DNA of 64,000 nucleotides from Devosia marina. Lineage in GTDB: Bacteria > Pseudomonadota > Alphaproteobacteria > Rhizobiales > Devosiaceae. The stretch lies in the NCBI RefSeq assembly GCF_009758415.1, contig NZ_WQRF01000001.1, positions 868,001-932,000 on the forward strand, given 5' to 3'. Both the position numbers and the translations under genes were made by a program. This document shows positions 37,416 to 45,983 of the stretch, piece after piece. Every line of letters begins with the position of its first letter. The first letter of the stretch is position 1. The notes beneath the pieces were generated by a model. It was not told the origin of the DNA, did not search any database, and saw only the letters and a list, made by a program, of their open reading frames with translations.

Positions 37416-37820
37416 TCACCGCGCGTCGGGCGGTGGCACATTCGTTGAAGTCTTGCACTCGATGAGCCACACATCATAGACCGCGTGGTCCACCGCGTTG
37501 AGCGCTGGACTATCGGCAAACATCCAGCCCGTGAATATCCGCTCCCCGGTGCCGTCCAGGCTCATCTGATTGACCTCGAGAAAAGCAGATGTGCGCTGCA
37601 GGGTGTCGCTCTTGGAACGATCATAGCAGGCGCGCGGCGTGAGCTCGAGCGCGCCGAACAGAACTGTTTCATCGACATAGACATCGAAGCGCGTAATTCG
37701 ACCGGTAATTTTGTCGAGGCCGGCAAAGGTCGCAATCGGATTGGCTACCGGCTGCGCCTGCACCGTGGGTACAAAGGGCAAAACGGCCGCTATCAGGAGC
37801 GGCCGAAGCAGAATTTTCAT
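37416..37820 (-). CDS. DUF2155 domain exported protein
   Basis: 134-aa periplasmic protein of unknown function with an N-terminal signal peptide (cleavage near TVQAQP). The mature part carries the DUF2155 pattern: ITGRITRFDVYVDETVLFG near the middle, two conserved Cys (in RACYDRS and LIECKT), and the FTGWMFADSPALNAVDH segment. The family is largely alphaproteobacterial and sits next to the complex I NDUFA12 gene, as here. The ATG at 37820 is chosen over a TTG at 37832. Confidence 0.9.
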   Translation of the reverse strand: MKILLRPLLIAAVLPFVPTVQAQPVANPIATFAGLDKITGRITRFDVYVDETVLFGALELTPRACYDRSKSDTLQRTSAFLEVNQMSLDGTGERIFTGWMFADSPALNAVDHAVYDVWLIECKTSTNVPPPDAR

Positions 37821-37843
37821 GGATTGCCGCAAACCGCGACCCC

Positions 37844-38260
37844 TTATTCGGGCGACCAGGCCTGGTAATCGCCGGTCACCCGCGGACGCTCGCCCTTGTT
37901 GAGCAGGCTGCCATCGGGACGATAGGCGGCGGCCGTCCCGGTCAGATTGGGCTGATGCGCCTTCTCCCAGGGGTGCGGCTCATATTTTGCGTTGGCAGGT
38001 GCCACATCGGACCGATGATGCATCCAGCCGTGCCAGCCGGGCGGAATGGCCGACGCATCGGCAAGACCGCCAGCATAGGTCACATAGCGCCGATTGGCCT
38101 TGCGGTCCTGATAATAGCGATTGCCGAATTCATCGGACCCGACATAGTCGCCGAAACGGCGGATCCAGAGGCGCGTGCCCCAAGTGTTACCACCCCACCA
38201 CGAGAAGATTTCGGTCAGGAACTGCTTAATACCGGTCTGGGCCAATTTTCGATTCCGCAT
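37844..38260 (-). CDS. NADH:ubiquinone oxidoreductase NDUFA12-type subunit
   Basis: 138-aa homologue of the 17.2-kDa mitochondrial complex I accessory subunit, found in alphaproteobacteria. Conserved features are the amphipathic start (IKQFLTEIFSWWGG), GTRLWIRRFGDYVGSDEFGNRYYQ, and the RRYVTYAG plus PPGWHGWMHH segments. It probably binds the peripheral arm of complex I at the membrane. It is 23 bases upstream of the DUF2155 gene on the same strand, a conserved pair. Confidence 0.94.
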   Translation of the reverse strand: MRNRKLAQTGIKQFLTEIFSWWGGNTWGTRLWIRRFGDYVGSDEFGNRYYQDRKANRRYVTYAGGLADASAIPPGWHGWMHHRSDVAPANAKYEPHPWEKAHQPNLTGTAAAYRPDGSLLNKGERPRVTGDYQAWSPE

Positions 38261-38455
38261 ATATGGCTTCGATTTGCGGACGGTTTAGCATGGCTCACCG
38301 GGCGAGCCTAGACCGTAGACGCCAAATTGCAGTCACGCCTGCTCATCGCGCATCAGACTCATCATCGCCGCAATAATCTGATCCATCTGGCTATCGCTGG
38401 TGCCCACCAGTGCCTGGATATGCGATCCTTGGACGAGCGAAACAGGATCGCCACG

Positions 38456-39655
38456 ATGTCCAGCTCGTCCTCAGACCTCCGTCGCTTCCTCGGGCTCTAC
38501 TACGCTTATGCTTTCCTGTTTGACTTCATCCTCGCCTATGCCTTCTACACGGCGCTGTTTCAGCTTGAGGGCCTGTCGCTAACCGAAATCGGACTGTTAC
38601 TGGCCTTCTGGTCCGCCACCGCGATCGTGCTGGAGATGCCCTCAGGCGCACTCTCGGACCACTTTGGCCGGCGGTGGCTCCTGGTCTCTGCGCCACTGTT
38701 CAAGGCGCTGACCTTCCTGCTCTGGATCGCCGCCGCGGGCAACTTTTGGCTCTATGCGCTCGGCTTCCTGTTTTGGAGCCTCGCCCAGGCCCTACAATCG
38801 GGCTCTCGAGAGGCGCTGCTGTACGAACGAATGGAACACGAAGGCCGCGTAGAAGTCTTCGAAAAGGTTTTAGGTCGCGACAATGCTGCCGAAGAACTCG
38901 GCATCGGCATTGGCGCGCTCCTGGGCGGTTTCGTCGCCTATCACAGCTTCGACTGGGGCCTGTGGCTCTCCATACCGCCGCTTCTGCTCGCTTCAATCAT
39001 CGCGGTCTGGCTGCACGACACGCGGCGTGGCGCCCCGGCGTCCAAGACGGACGAAACACCGGCCACCTATTTATCGCACTTTGCCGATGCCGTGATGGAG
39101 TTTCGCCAACACGCCGATCTGCGCTTCGTAACCACCTATATCGCTGTTGGTCTCGTGGTCTTCGAACTCATCGAAGAGTTCGACCAGATCTACTATCTCG
39201 CGGTCAATCTTCCGGTCTGGGCGTGGGGCATTGTCGGCGCGGCAGTGGAATTCATCTATGCCGCGGCCAGCATCTACGCCCACCGTCTCGCCGGGCGGTC
39301 ATGGCTGGCCTGGTTACTCCCGCTGCTGGGCGGCGGCCTGCTGATCCTGTCCTCAATCGGCACCTCCCCGTGGTTCGTCTTGTTGCTCTGCCTGGCTTAT
39401 GTGCTCATGGCGCCGCTCAGCGTTTTGGCCGAGGCTCGCTTTCATCGCGTCATGGAAGGCAAGAGCCGCGCCACAACGACCTCCGCCCTCGTTATGGCGG
39501 AAAACGTATCAGGCATTATCGGCACGCTGGCATTTGGCTTTCTGGCAGAAACTATCGGCATCTTGCCGGCCTATGGCTGGGCCGGACTGGTCATGGTACC
39601 CTTGTCAATCTGGGTAGCGCAGGGCCAGCGACGCGGCCTGAGGGCAACAGACTGA
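38456..39655 (+). CDS. MFS transporter
   Basis: 399-aa major facilitator with about 11-12 helices. The first half shows the loop 2-3 motif GALSDHFGRRWLL with the conserved Asp and Arg pair. The helix 5-8 region includes EELGIGIGALLGGF. It resembles uncharacterised drug-type MFS proteins; substrate is unknown. The ATG at 38456 is chosen because the first helix (FLGLYYAYAFLFDFILAYAFY) follows closely; the frame is open to 38327 but that extension is polar and unlikely. It converges with the J-domain gene. Confidence 0.88.
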   Translation: MSSSSSDLRRFLGLYYAYAFLFDFILAYAFYTALFQLEGLSLTEIGLLLAFWSATAIVLEMPSGALSDHFGRRWLLVSAPLFKALTFLLWIAAAGNFWLYALGFLFWSLAQALQSGSREALLYERMEHEGRVEVFEKVLGRDNAAEELGIGIGALLGGFVAYHSFDWGLWLSIPPLLLASIIAVWLHDTRRGAPASKTDETPATYLSHFADAVMEFRQHADLRFVTTYIAVGLVVFELIEEFDQIYYLAVNLPVWAWGIVGAAVEFIYAAASIYAHRLAGRSWLAWLLPLLGGGLLILSSIGTSPWFVLLLCLAYVLMAPLSVLAEARFHRVMEGKSRATTTSALVMAENVSGIIGTLAFGFLAETIGILPAYGWAGLVMVPLSIWVAQGQRRGLRATD

Positions 39656-39679
39656 GGAACGTCGCTCGCACCATCCGGC

Positions 39680-40387
39680 TCACCGTCCCAGCAGGAAGTC
39701 TCGCGCCTCATTGATCTTGGCGGCCAGGAACTCCGAGCCACCCCTGTCTGGATGCACACCCTTCATCAATTCACGATGCGCCGCCTTGATCTCCTCGTCG
39801 CTGGCGCCGGGCTCTAGGCCCAGAACGGCATAGGCTTCGGCCACCGGGTCTCGGGCCGCACCCATTGACTGCGCACCCTCCGCCCCAGAAGCGCCGTTCT
39901 CAGCAAAATATTCTCGCCAGCCGGCGCGGTTGGTGTCCAGCCAACTTTCGAGCAGATTGACGCTCTCCGCATCGTGCCCGATCTCATCGATGAGAGCGCG
40001 CGTCTCCGCTTCGCCCAGATCCATCAGATCCCAGCCGGCAAACTGCCCGTCCAGCACCCTGCCCGTCAGTTCACCCGTATCATGGTCCAGTTCCATGGCC
40101 AGATACCGGCTGCGCACCTTGGATACATTTGAAGGCCCCGAGCCGATACTATCGAATGAGAACTGCCCCAACCGGCCACGCAGCAGCACTGACGCAGCGA
40201 CCGCGCCCAGGATCATGGCGATATCGATACGCCGAAAGAGAAGCGCCGCAGCAGCAATCAGCCCGGCGCCACCGCCAACGATCCAGCGCAACCCCCGCAT
40301 CACCAGACGACGATCCATATTGCGCAGTGCATAGACCAGCCACAGGATGCCGATCAGAACCAATGCACCGAGAAAAACCCAGCTCAT
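39680..40387 (-). CDS. membrane-anchored J-domain protein
   Basis: 235-aa protein with one or two N-terminal transmembrane segments (about 1-20 and 36-72), a central acidic region (about 95-165), and a C-terminal J domain (about 178-235). The J domain has the HPD motif in MKGVHPDRGGSE. C-terminal placement of the J domain on a membrane protein resembles the DjlA/TIM14-like group, and it should recruit DnaK to the membrane. Its start overlaps the VWA gene by 4 bases, so the two are coupled. Confidence 0.9.
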   Translation of the reverse strand: MSWVFLGALVLIGILWLVYALRNMDRRLVMRGLRWIVGGGAGLIAAAALLFRRIDIAMILGAVAASVLLRGRLGQFSFDSIGSGPSNVSKVRSRYLAMELDHDTGELTGRVLDGQFAGWDLMDLGEAETRALIDEIGHDAESVNLLESWLDTNRAGWREYFAENGASGAEGAQSMGAARDPVAEAYAVLGLEPGASDEEIKAAHRELMKGVHPDRGGSEFLAAKINEARDFLLGR

Positions 40388-41103
40388 CGTTTCTCGATCT
40401 GAGTAAGCAGGGCCCGCGCCGCACCGCTTGATTGCAACTTGAGATGGGCGCGTCCGCCACTGGCATAGGCCGCCACGGCCTTGAGCAAATCGGCGAGCTG
40501 CTGCGGCGCCGAGCTGTCAAACCGCGCATAGGCACCCTTGGAGAGGCGTGCAAACTCGCGGAAGGCCGCCTCCACCCGGCTGTCATGCCCCTCCTGAAAC
40601 ACAAACAGTGGTAGCCCCATCACGCCCAGTTCCCCCGCCTTGGCGCAGAGCGCATCCACATTCTCTTCTATCGCGTCACCGACATAGACCACTGCATTGA
40701 TGCGTCGCCTCTTGTGCTCGTCCCTGGCGTGCGAAAACACCCGCCCGATCTGTGTATTACCACCCTGACAGGAAATCGTGCTCATCAAGCGGGCCAGGGC
40801 GTTGGCATCGAGCACCCATTTCGACGCCCGGCATTCCCCCAGCCCCCGGAAATAGATCAATTGCACCTGCAGATGCGCGTCTTTGGGGATGGCCTCGAAC
40901 ATGCCTGCCTGCAGGGAAACCGCCATGTCCCAGGTAGGCTGCCGGCTCATGGTCGCATCCATGCCGAACAAAAGCCGGCCGTCCTCCGCCGCGTTGGGTC
41001 GGGCCATAAGTCCAACCTTCTGCACAAAGGCAGACACCTCGTCGCGAACATCTCTTTTTGGCCTCACAGCATCGGAGCGGCGAGCCGGATTTTTTTCACT
41101 CAT
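40384..41103 (-). CDS. VWA domain protein
   Basis: 239-aa soluble protein with a von Willebrand factor A fold. The metal-site region reads LFGMDATMSRQPTWDMA, close to a MIDAS DxTxS pattern, and later strands (VVYVGDAIEENVDAL, LPLFVFQEGHD) fit the fold. The N-terminal 45 residues are basic and disordered. The ATG at 41103 has AAGG just upstream; the in-frame start at 41238 adds a segment that looks untranslated. It is coupled to the downstream J-domain gene by a 4-base overlap, which suggests a chaperone or assembly role. Function is unknown. Confidence 0.86.
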   Translation of the reverse strand: MSEKNPARRSDAVRPKRDVRDEVSAFVQKVGLMARPNAAEDGRLLFGMDATMSRQPTWDMAVSLQAGMFEAIPKDAHLQVQLIYFRGLGECRASKWVLDANALARLMSTISCQGGNTQIGRVFSHARDEHKRRRINAVVYVGDAIEENVDALCAKAGELGVMGLPLFVFQEGHDSRVEAAFREFARLSKGAYARFDSSAPQQLADLLKAVAAYASGGRAHLKLQSSGAARALLTQIEKR

Positions 41104-41246
41104 GCCTTGAATATGTGGCCCCGCAGACGCTCCGGCAAGGAGGGCAGCGGAACTGCGGATAAATTTCACTTGTTTGCGTCGAAACACGGGCGCTTCATCC
41201 GTCGTCCAGGTAAATTCCTGCAGGAACGGATTTACCACCGGAACGA

Positions 41247-42123
41247 CGCTATGGCTGGGTGATCGTGGCTGCGGGCGCAGCGATCACCTGACTGGCGATG
41301 GGCGCCATGTTCGCCCTGCCCGTCTATCTCCAACCCATCGCCGAGGAAACCGGTTGAAACCGAGCCGGCATATCCGGCGCCATGACCGTAGGCTTCATGG
41401 TCATGGGCATTACCGGCTTCTTCTGAGGCACCAAGACCGACCGCCTCGGCGCACGTTCGGTTATCCTGAAGGCATCCGTAGTGCCGGCGTTGCGCCAATG
41501 ACCATAACCCCACTGGCCGCCGTGTTGCTCGAGAATTTTGGCCGGCGCGACGCTATTATGATCACGGCTTTCGCGACAACGGTCCTCATCATTCCGGCCG
41601 CCTTTTTGATCCGCAGGGCGCCAGAGGCTCTGGCCTAGGCGCCAGGGCCGGGGAGCGACGTCGTACCGTCGCCCAGGCCACCGACCAATATCGGGACCAT
41701 CCTGCGCACGCTGCAGTTCATCGTTCTGGCCGCTGTATGCTTCCTGGGTTGCGGCGCCCATTCCGGCCCGATCTTCCACACCGTCAGCTATGCCATGCCG
41801 TGCGGTGCATCTGCGCTGGCGGCCGCTAGAATCTATCGCGTCGAGAGCCTTGTCTATGGCGGCGTAATGCCCTCTATGCCGTGCTGGCGCGCGACTATTT
41901 CGGCGCCAAGGTCATGGGCACGGTGATGGGTGGCATCACCATGACCTCGGCAATCGACATGGCCTTTGGTCCAGTTGGTGGCGGCTATCTCTTCGATACT
42001 TTTGGTGACTACCACTGACTATACATGGCTTCAGCCGCCATCGGTCTGGCCGCAGCCATGCTTGTCCTGGCCTTCCCACCAAAGAACGAGAATGCGGCGC
42101 CCAAAGACACCCTGCCTGCGTAA
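41247..42123 (+). pseudogene. decayed MFS transporter gene
   Basis: Fragments of a major facilitator (oxalate/formate antiporter-like group) can be read in several frames. At 41250-41490 the frame gives VIVAAGAAIT, then LAMGAMFALPVYLQPIAEET and ISGAMTVGFMVMGITGFF, broken by three in-frame TGA. About 41500-41638 gives PLAAVLLENFG and IITxxFLIRR-type helix 6. About 41713-41850 gives FIVLAA and HSGPIFHTVSYAM. About 41860-42123 gives YGGVMP, then (after a one-base loss) AVLARDYFGAKVMGTVMGG and FGPVGGGYLFDTFGDYH, another TGA, LYMASAAIGLAAAML. Parts between helix 2 and 5 and around helix 8 are deleted. It is certainly non-functional. Confidence 0.88.
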
Positions 42124-42137
42124 CCGCTCTTTGCCGA

Positions 42138-43487
42138 TCAGGCGGGGCTGGCGACGGTCGCCCCGCCGCCTGCCCCGTCATCATCCTTGCCCCTCGCATA
42201 AGCGGCAGAGAGGTCCCGGTAATAGCGCGAATTGAACGCGATGATGGTGACCAGCAGACCGACCAAGCCAGCAATGGTAAACACCAGCGCCATGCCACGC
42301 TCCGGACCGGTGCCGAACCACCCGCCAATCGTTTCGGCCCCGGCGCCCTCCGTCATGAAGGGAATGACCACGAACTGCGTCAGCGGACCGATGAGGAAGG
42401 CCGTCAGCGGTGAAGCGGATTGTTCGACCGATTGGGCAAAGCCGAACACACGCCCCTGTCGCTCCAGCGGCACCACTTTTTGCAGCGTCGTATGTTCGGC
42501 CGCTTCGGCATAAGGTCCAAGCAGCATCCAAATGAAGCATCCGGCGGCCAGCAGCCAGAACGAGGACTGGATGGTGAACACGCTACACACCGCCCAGGTG
42601 ATGGCATTGACCATGAGCAGCGTGCGCAGTGGATTTTTGCCCAGGCCTGTCTTGGAAATAATGATCCCGCTCAGGATGAAGGCGATCGACAGCACGCCGA
42701 AGGTCAGCCCCCACACTTCCACCGGCACCAGCGACAGGCCATAGGCGTCAAGCAGCGCCATAAATATGCCACCCAGGAAATTGTTGAAGCAGGCAAAAAA
42801 GATCAGTGCGAAGAGCCCCGGCACGGCGGCCACAACTTTTATGGTCCCGGCAATGTCGACCCGCTTGGGCTCTGCCGGCACATCGGGATTGGGCGCCCCC
42901 CTGCCCTCATCGATCTGAATCAGGCGCAGATGCAGAAACACCAGCCCCGTCGCGACAAGGGCCAGCACTATCACCCCGAACATGCCGGCATAGGCCACCA
43001 GGAACCCCGATATCACCGAGGTTGTCAGAAAGCCAATGCCGGTCACCATGCCAACCAACCCGTTTGCCTTGTCGCGCTGGTCCTCGGCGATCAGGATGGT
43101 GACTAGCGTTGGCAAGGCGATTGAGCGGATATTGCCTGCGATAACGCCCAGCATGACCAGCAGGACAAAGCCCCACAGGTACCAGCCATAGGGGTCTCGG
43201 AACGCCGCTTCCGGCTCAGCCAGCAACATGCCCAGCGCGAGCAGGTAGAAGAACGCCGAGGCTATGCTGGAGGCCAGCATGGCGTGCTTCTTGGCGTTGT
43301 GATCCACTATCGAGCCGAACCAGAAGCCGAAACCCGCCGTGAATACCAGATAGAAACCAGCGATCATCCCGGTGGCGAAGACCGACTTGGTTTCAAGAAA
43401 CACCCAGAAGGTAATGGCAAACCACACCGTGAAATTGGTGACGTTAGCGACAAGATTATTGCCGAGAATCTGATGAAATGGCTTCAT
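42138..43487 (-). CDS. MFS transporter, EntS/MFS_3-like
   Basis: 449-aa major facilitator with about twelve helices. The first segment (LGNNLVANVTNFTVWFAITFWVFLE) and the GSIVDHNAKKH loop fit the MFS_3 (enterobactin exporter EntS-like) branch. The middle loop (about 205-235) is polar. Substrate is unknown; I see no siderophore genes nearby. An ATG at 43487 with GGATGG upstream is chosen; an ATG at 43502 is also in frame. It converges with the MFS pseudogene. Confidence 0.88.
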   Translation of the reverse strand: MKPFHQILGNNLVANVTNFTVWFAITFWVFLETKSVFATGMIAGFYLVFTAGFGFWFGSIVDHNAKKHAMLASSIASAFFYLLALGMLLAEPEAAFRDPYGWYLWGFVLLVMLGVIAGNIRSIALPTLVTILIAEDQRDKANGLVGMVTGIGFLTTSVISGFLVAYAGMFGVIVLALVATGLVFLHLRLIQIDEGRGAPNPDVPAEPKRVDIAGTIKVVAAVPGLFALIFFACFNNFLGGIFMALLDAYGLSLVPVEVWGLTFGVLSIAFILSGIIISKTGLGKNPLRTLLMVNAITWAVCSVFTIQSSFWLLAAGCFIWMLLGPYAEAAEHTTLQKVVPLERQGRVFGFAQSVEQSASPLTAFLIGPLTQFVVIPFMTEGAGAETIGGWFGTGPERGMALVFTIAGLVGLLVTIIAFNSRYYRDLSAAYARGKDDDGAGGGATVASPA

Positions 43488-43766
43488 GTTCGACCCATCC
43501 ATGCTGGTGGCCGACCCATCAAATGGGCAGGCTCGGAACCTGGCGCGATGCTTAGCAATGCCTGCCGACCAGTGCCGTCAGCAAAAAAGTTCAGCATCGT
43601 GTCATCACCGACGATTCATCGCGGGCATCTTCGACACATCACAGAGGACAAGTTCTAACACGCGCTCGCGGCAGAGGCGCTATGCATCCACGCAGTAACG
43701 GCGTTTACCATTCATAAACCATGCACGCGCACGCTTCTCTCGCCCAATCCATCAAGGAGTGCTGAA

Positions 43767-43946
43767 GTGCACGAGCAAGTCCAACGCCGAGCCTATGCGA
43801 TGTGGGAGGCCGATGGCCGTCCCGAAGGTCAGGATCAGGCCTATTGGTTCAAGGCCGTTTCAGAAATCGCTTTCGAGGCAGCCAAGACAGTCAAGCCGCC
43901 GCGTAAACGTACAACAAGAACGGCGAAAGCCAGCAAGGCCGCCTAA
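43767..43946 (+). CDS. DUF2934 family small protein
   Basis: 59-aa protein too short for most ORF lists. The N-terminal half carries the DUF2934 pattern: QRRAYAMWEADGRPEGQDQAYW. The C-terminal half is Lys/Arg/Ala/Thr-rich. Function is unknown; such proteins are frequent in Rhizobiales. Translation starts at a GTG with a strong AAGGAG seven bases before it (43754-43759). It stands alone, 264 bases after the divergent MFS gene. Confidence 0.85.
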   Translation: MHEQVQRRAYAMWEADGRPEGQDQAYWFKAVSEIAFEAAKTVKPPRKRTTRTAKASKAA

Positions 43947-44069
43947 TTGTTCGTTCGGTTGGCCGCGGGTCTACGCTTCTCGCGGCAAACCGCGCCCAGG
44001 CGATGACCAAGTGCCGACCACAAGGCAAATCGGCTTGGCGAAACCTAGTACCGTGATAGAAATTGAGCC

Positions 44070-44660
44070 ATGACGATCCTTTACCTCATGGCCGCTGAGC
44101 CGGAATACGGCCCACACCTGCGCGCCCGCATCAAACCAAAGATGATCGGTGTGGGGCCGGTAGAGGCTGCCGTCAACGCCACCCGCATCCTGGCGTCCAT
44201 GGCCGATAGTCCGCCAGACATAGTGGTTTCGCTCGGATCCGCCGGCTCACGCAGCCTTGAGCAATGCGCCGTCTATCAGGCCATCTCGGTATCTTACCGC
44301 GATATGGACGCCTCAGCCCTCGGATTCCCCAAAGGTGTGACACCATTCCTTGATGTGCCGGCGACACTGCCGCTGGAGCCACTCGTGCCCGGCCTGGTGC
44401 CCGCCACGCTGTCCACTGGGGCCAATATCGTCTCTGGCCCGGCCTATGATTCGGTTCCTGAAGACATGGTCGACATGGAAACCTTCGCCATCCTGCGGTC
44501 CTGCCAGGCATTTGGCATCCCCCTATTGGCCCTACGAGGGATTTCCGACGGCAAGGCCGAGGTCACCGGCATGGCGGACTGGACGCAATACCTGCACATT
44601 GTTGATGAGCGCCTCGCCGCTGCCGTGGACCTCATCGAGGCCCACTACAGCAAGCCATGA
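44070..44660 (+). CDS. 5'-methylthioadenosine/S-adenosylhomocysteine nucleosidase-like protein
   Basis: 196-aa member of the PNP/UDP phosphorylase fold. It opens ILYLMAAEPEYGP, has GVGPVEAAVNATRIL and VVSLGSAGSR (phosphate/ribose region), and the C-terminal VDMETFAILRSCQAFGIPLLALRGISDG, where the Glu in DMET and the Asp in ISDG match the ribose-binding and purine-protonating residues. It would cleave MTA or SAH into adenine and a thioribose. It is shorter than the E. coli enzyme but keeps the active-site residues. It converges with the next small gene. Confidence 0.9.
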   Translation: MTILYLMAAEPEYGPHLRARIKPKMIGVGPVEAAVNATRILASMADSPPDIVVSLGSAGSRSLEQCAVYQAISVSYRDMDASALGFPKGVTPFLDVPATLPLEPLVPGLVPATLSTGANIVSGPAYDSVPEDMVDMETFAILRSCQAFGIPLLALRGISDGKAEVTGMADWTQYLHIVDERLAAAVDLIEAHYSKP

Positions 44661-44663
44661 TGG

Positions 44664-44987
44664 CTACTTTCTATCGCGCTTCTTGTCGCGCCGCGCCCTT
44701 TGCCAGTTCGTCCACCATCGGCTTCCGCGCAGCACAGCCGTATTCACCGGTCCCTGTAAAAAAATCAGATCGACCGCCAGCAGCAGCAGGCCGAGTGGCA
44801 GCATCCAGATACCAAGCACCGGCAAAAAGCTGAAGATACCGCCCAGCACCAGGACAATACCGAGTGGAATGCGAACCCAGCGCGCGCCCGGGCGTCGCAA
44901 CCGCGCCAGCCAGCCTGCGGCCAGGCTGGGGATACGCCTTTCCAGGCGATCAAACAGCCGGTTCAGGCGATCTGTGCTCTTGCTCAT
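44664..44987 (-). CDS. small membrane protein, unknown function
   Basis: 107-aa protein with a basic N-terminus (about 1-40) and two adjacent hydrophobic helices (VRIPLGIVLVLGGIFSFLPVLG and WMLPLGLLLLAVDLIFL, about 42-80), then a basic tail (QRARRDKKRDRK). I recognise no named family, though such tryptophan/leucine-rich two-helix proteins are common in Rhizobiales. The ATG at 44987 has GGGAGGGA 6-13 bases upstream. It is divergent from the 45092 gene. Confidence 0.75.
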   Translation of the reverse strand: MSKSTDRLNRLFDRLERRIPSLAAGWLARLRRPGARWVRIPLGIVLVLGGIFSFLPVLGIWMLPLGLLLLAVDLIFLQGPVNTAVLRGSRWWTNWQRARRDKKRDRK

Positions 44988-45091
44988 GCGGTTCCCTCCC
45001 ATCTCGACAAGATGGCGCAGACACTCGGCAGTTCAAGGGCGTGGAACCGCCCTAGTAGTCCAACCGTTCACTAGCAAAGACGGAGCAGACC

Positions 45092-45412
45092 ATGTCCCTC
45101 AATACTTTGCTGACCCAACTCGGCCTCCAGCGGCACGATCCGCATAGCCTGGAAGGCCAATTGCACGCTATGCGACGCGACGTCCAGCATCTTAGACAAT
45201 TACTGTCCCGACAGACTGGACAGACTGCGAACCATTGGGGCGATCAATTGCACGAAATTGGCTCGGCAGTCGCCACCCAAACCGGTGAGTTCGCGCAAAT
45301 GGCCGGCCAGGAGGCTCGAAAAGGAGCCGGGATGATCAGGCGCGATCCTCTGCCGGCCATCGCTCTGGCGGGTACTGCCCTGCTGCTCATCCGACTGCTC
45401 AGTCGGCGCTAA
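45092..45412 (+). CDS. small tail-anchored protein (DUF883-like)
   Basis: 106-aa protein. A helical, Gln-rich N-terminal part (about 20-75, with QLHAMRRDVQHLRQLLSRQTG) is followed by a single C-terminal hydrophobic helix (LPAIALAGTALLLIRLLSRR). This layout matches DUF883/ElaB-like ribosome- or membrane-associated stress proteins, but the match is only of architecture. The start at 45092 is preceded by GGAG (45082-45085). It stands alone. Confidence 0.7.
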   Translation: MSLNTLLTQLGLQRHDPHSLEGQLHAMRRDVQHLRQLLSRQTGQTANHWGDQLHEIGSAVATQTGEFAQMAGQEARKGAGMIRRDPLPAIALAGTALLLIRLLSRR

Positions 45413-45506
45413 GCACTGATTAACCTTCCCACGCAGTGTTTCCTTAAGCCTGCGCGCGCATTTTCGGGATCAATCGACCTTTTCTAGTGATCCCCGGAAC
45501 GCCCTG

Positions 45507-45980
45507 ATGCGCCAGTTCTGCAAAGCCCTTCTGCGCCTCTCGGTAGTGGCTTTGGCCGCTATCAACCTCGCAGCCTGCGGCATTGCAGGGACGAATTTCG
45601 GCATGGCGCGGCTGAGCGAGAAGGAATGCATGATGCGCGCCATGTATTTCGAATCCAACCGATCCAGCGCCGAGGGCATGCTGGCCGTTGGCACTGTGGT
45701 GATAAATCGACTCAATGATCCGCGCTACCCGAAATCAATTTGCGGCGTAGTTGGCCAGAAAAACCAATTCGCCCAGGGGGTTCTCACAAGGCCAATGACC
45801 GATAGCGGCGCAGTGCTTGCGTCGCAGGTCGCCGATCAGGTGCTGTCGGGCGCACGGCATCCTGGCGTTCAGTCAGCCCAGCATTTCCACACTGCAGGCC
45901 TGCGCTTCCCATACAACAATATGTTCTACGTCCTCGAAGCAGGTGGCAATGAATTCTATGAAAGGCGGCGTGTGCGCTAG
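45507..45980 (+). CDS. cell wall hydrolase (SleB-like, Hydrolase_2), lipoprotein
   Basis: 157-aa exported lytic enzyme. The N-terminus is a lipoprotein signal with lipobox LAAC (Cys near residue 24). The Hydrolase_2 domain shows the catalytic Glu in AMYFESNRSSAEG, then VVINRLNDPRYP and VVGQKNQFAQGV, which are diagnostic of SleB/CwlJ-type hydrolases. It is shorter than spore SleB and lacks a peptidoglycan-binding domain. It likely acts on glycan strands at the outer membrane or in the periplasm. It converges with the DUF2076 gene with a 3-base gap. Confidence 0.9.
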   Translation: MRQFCKALLRLSVVALAAINLAACGIAGTNFGMARLSEKECMMRAMYFESNRSSAEGMLAVGTVVINRLNDPRYPKSICGVVGQKNQFAQGVLTRPMTDSGAVLASQVADQVLSGARHPGVQSAQHFHTAGLRFPYNNMFYVLEAGGNEFYERRRVR

Positions 45981-45983
45981 CGC

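Noticed and set aside
38674-39714. A 346-codon plus-strand frame inside the MFS gene
   Set aside because: Out-of-frame shadow, Arg/Pro/His-rich, without membrane helices; the MFS frame explains the DNA.
41247-42123. Reading TGA as Trp to restore the MFS gene (genetic-code change)
   Set aside because: Neighbouring intact genes use TGG for Trp and TGA as a stop (for example at the end of plus-strand genes here), and the remnant also has deletions and a frameshift.
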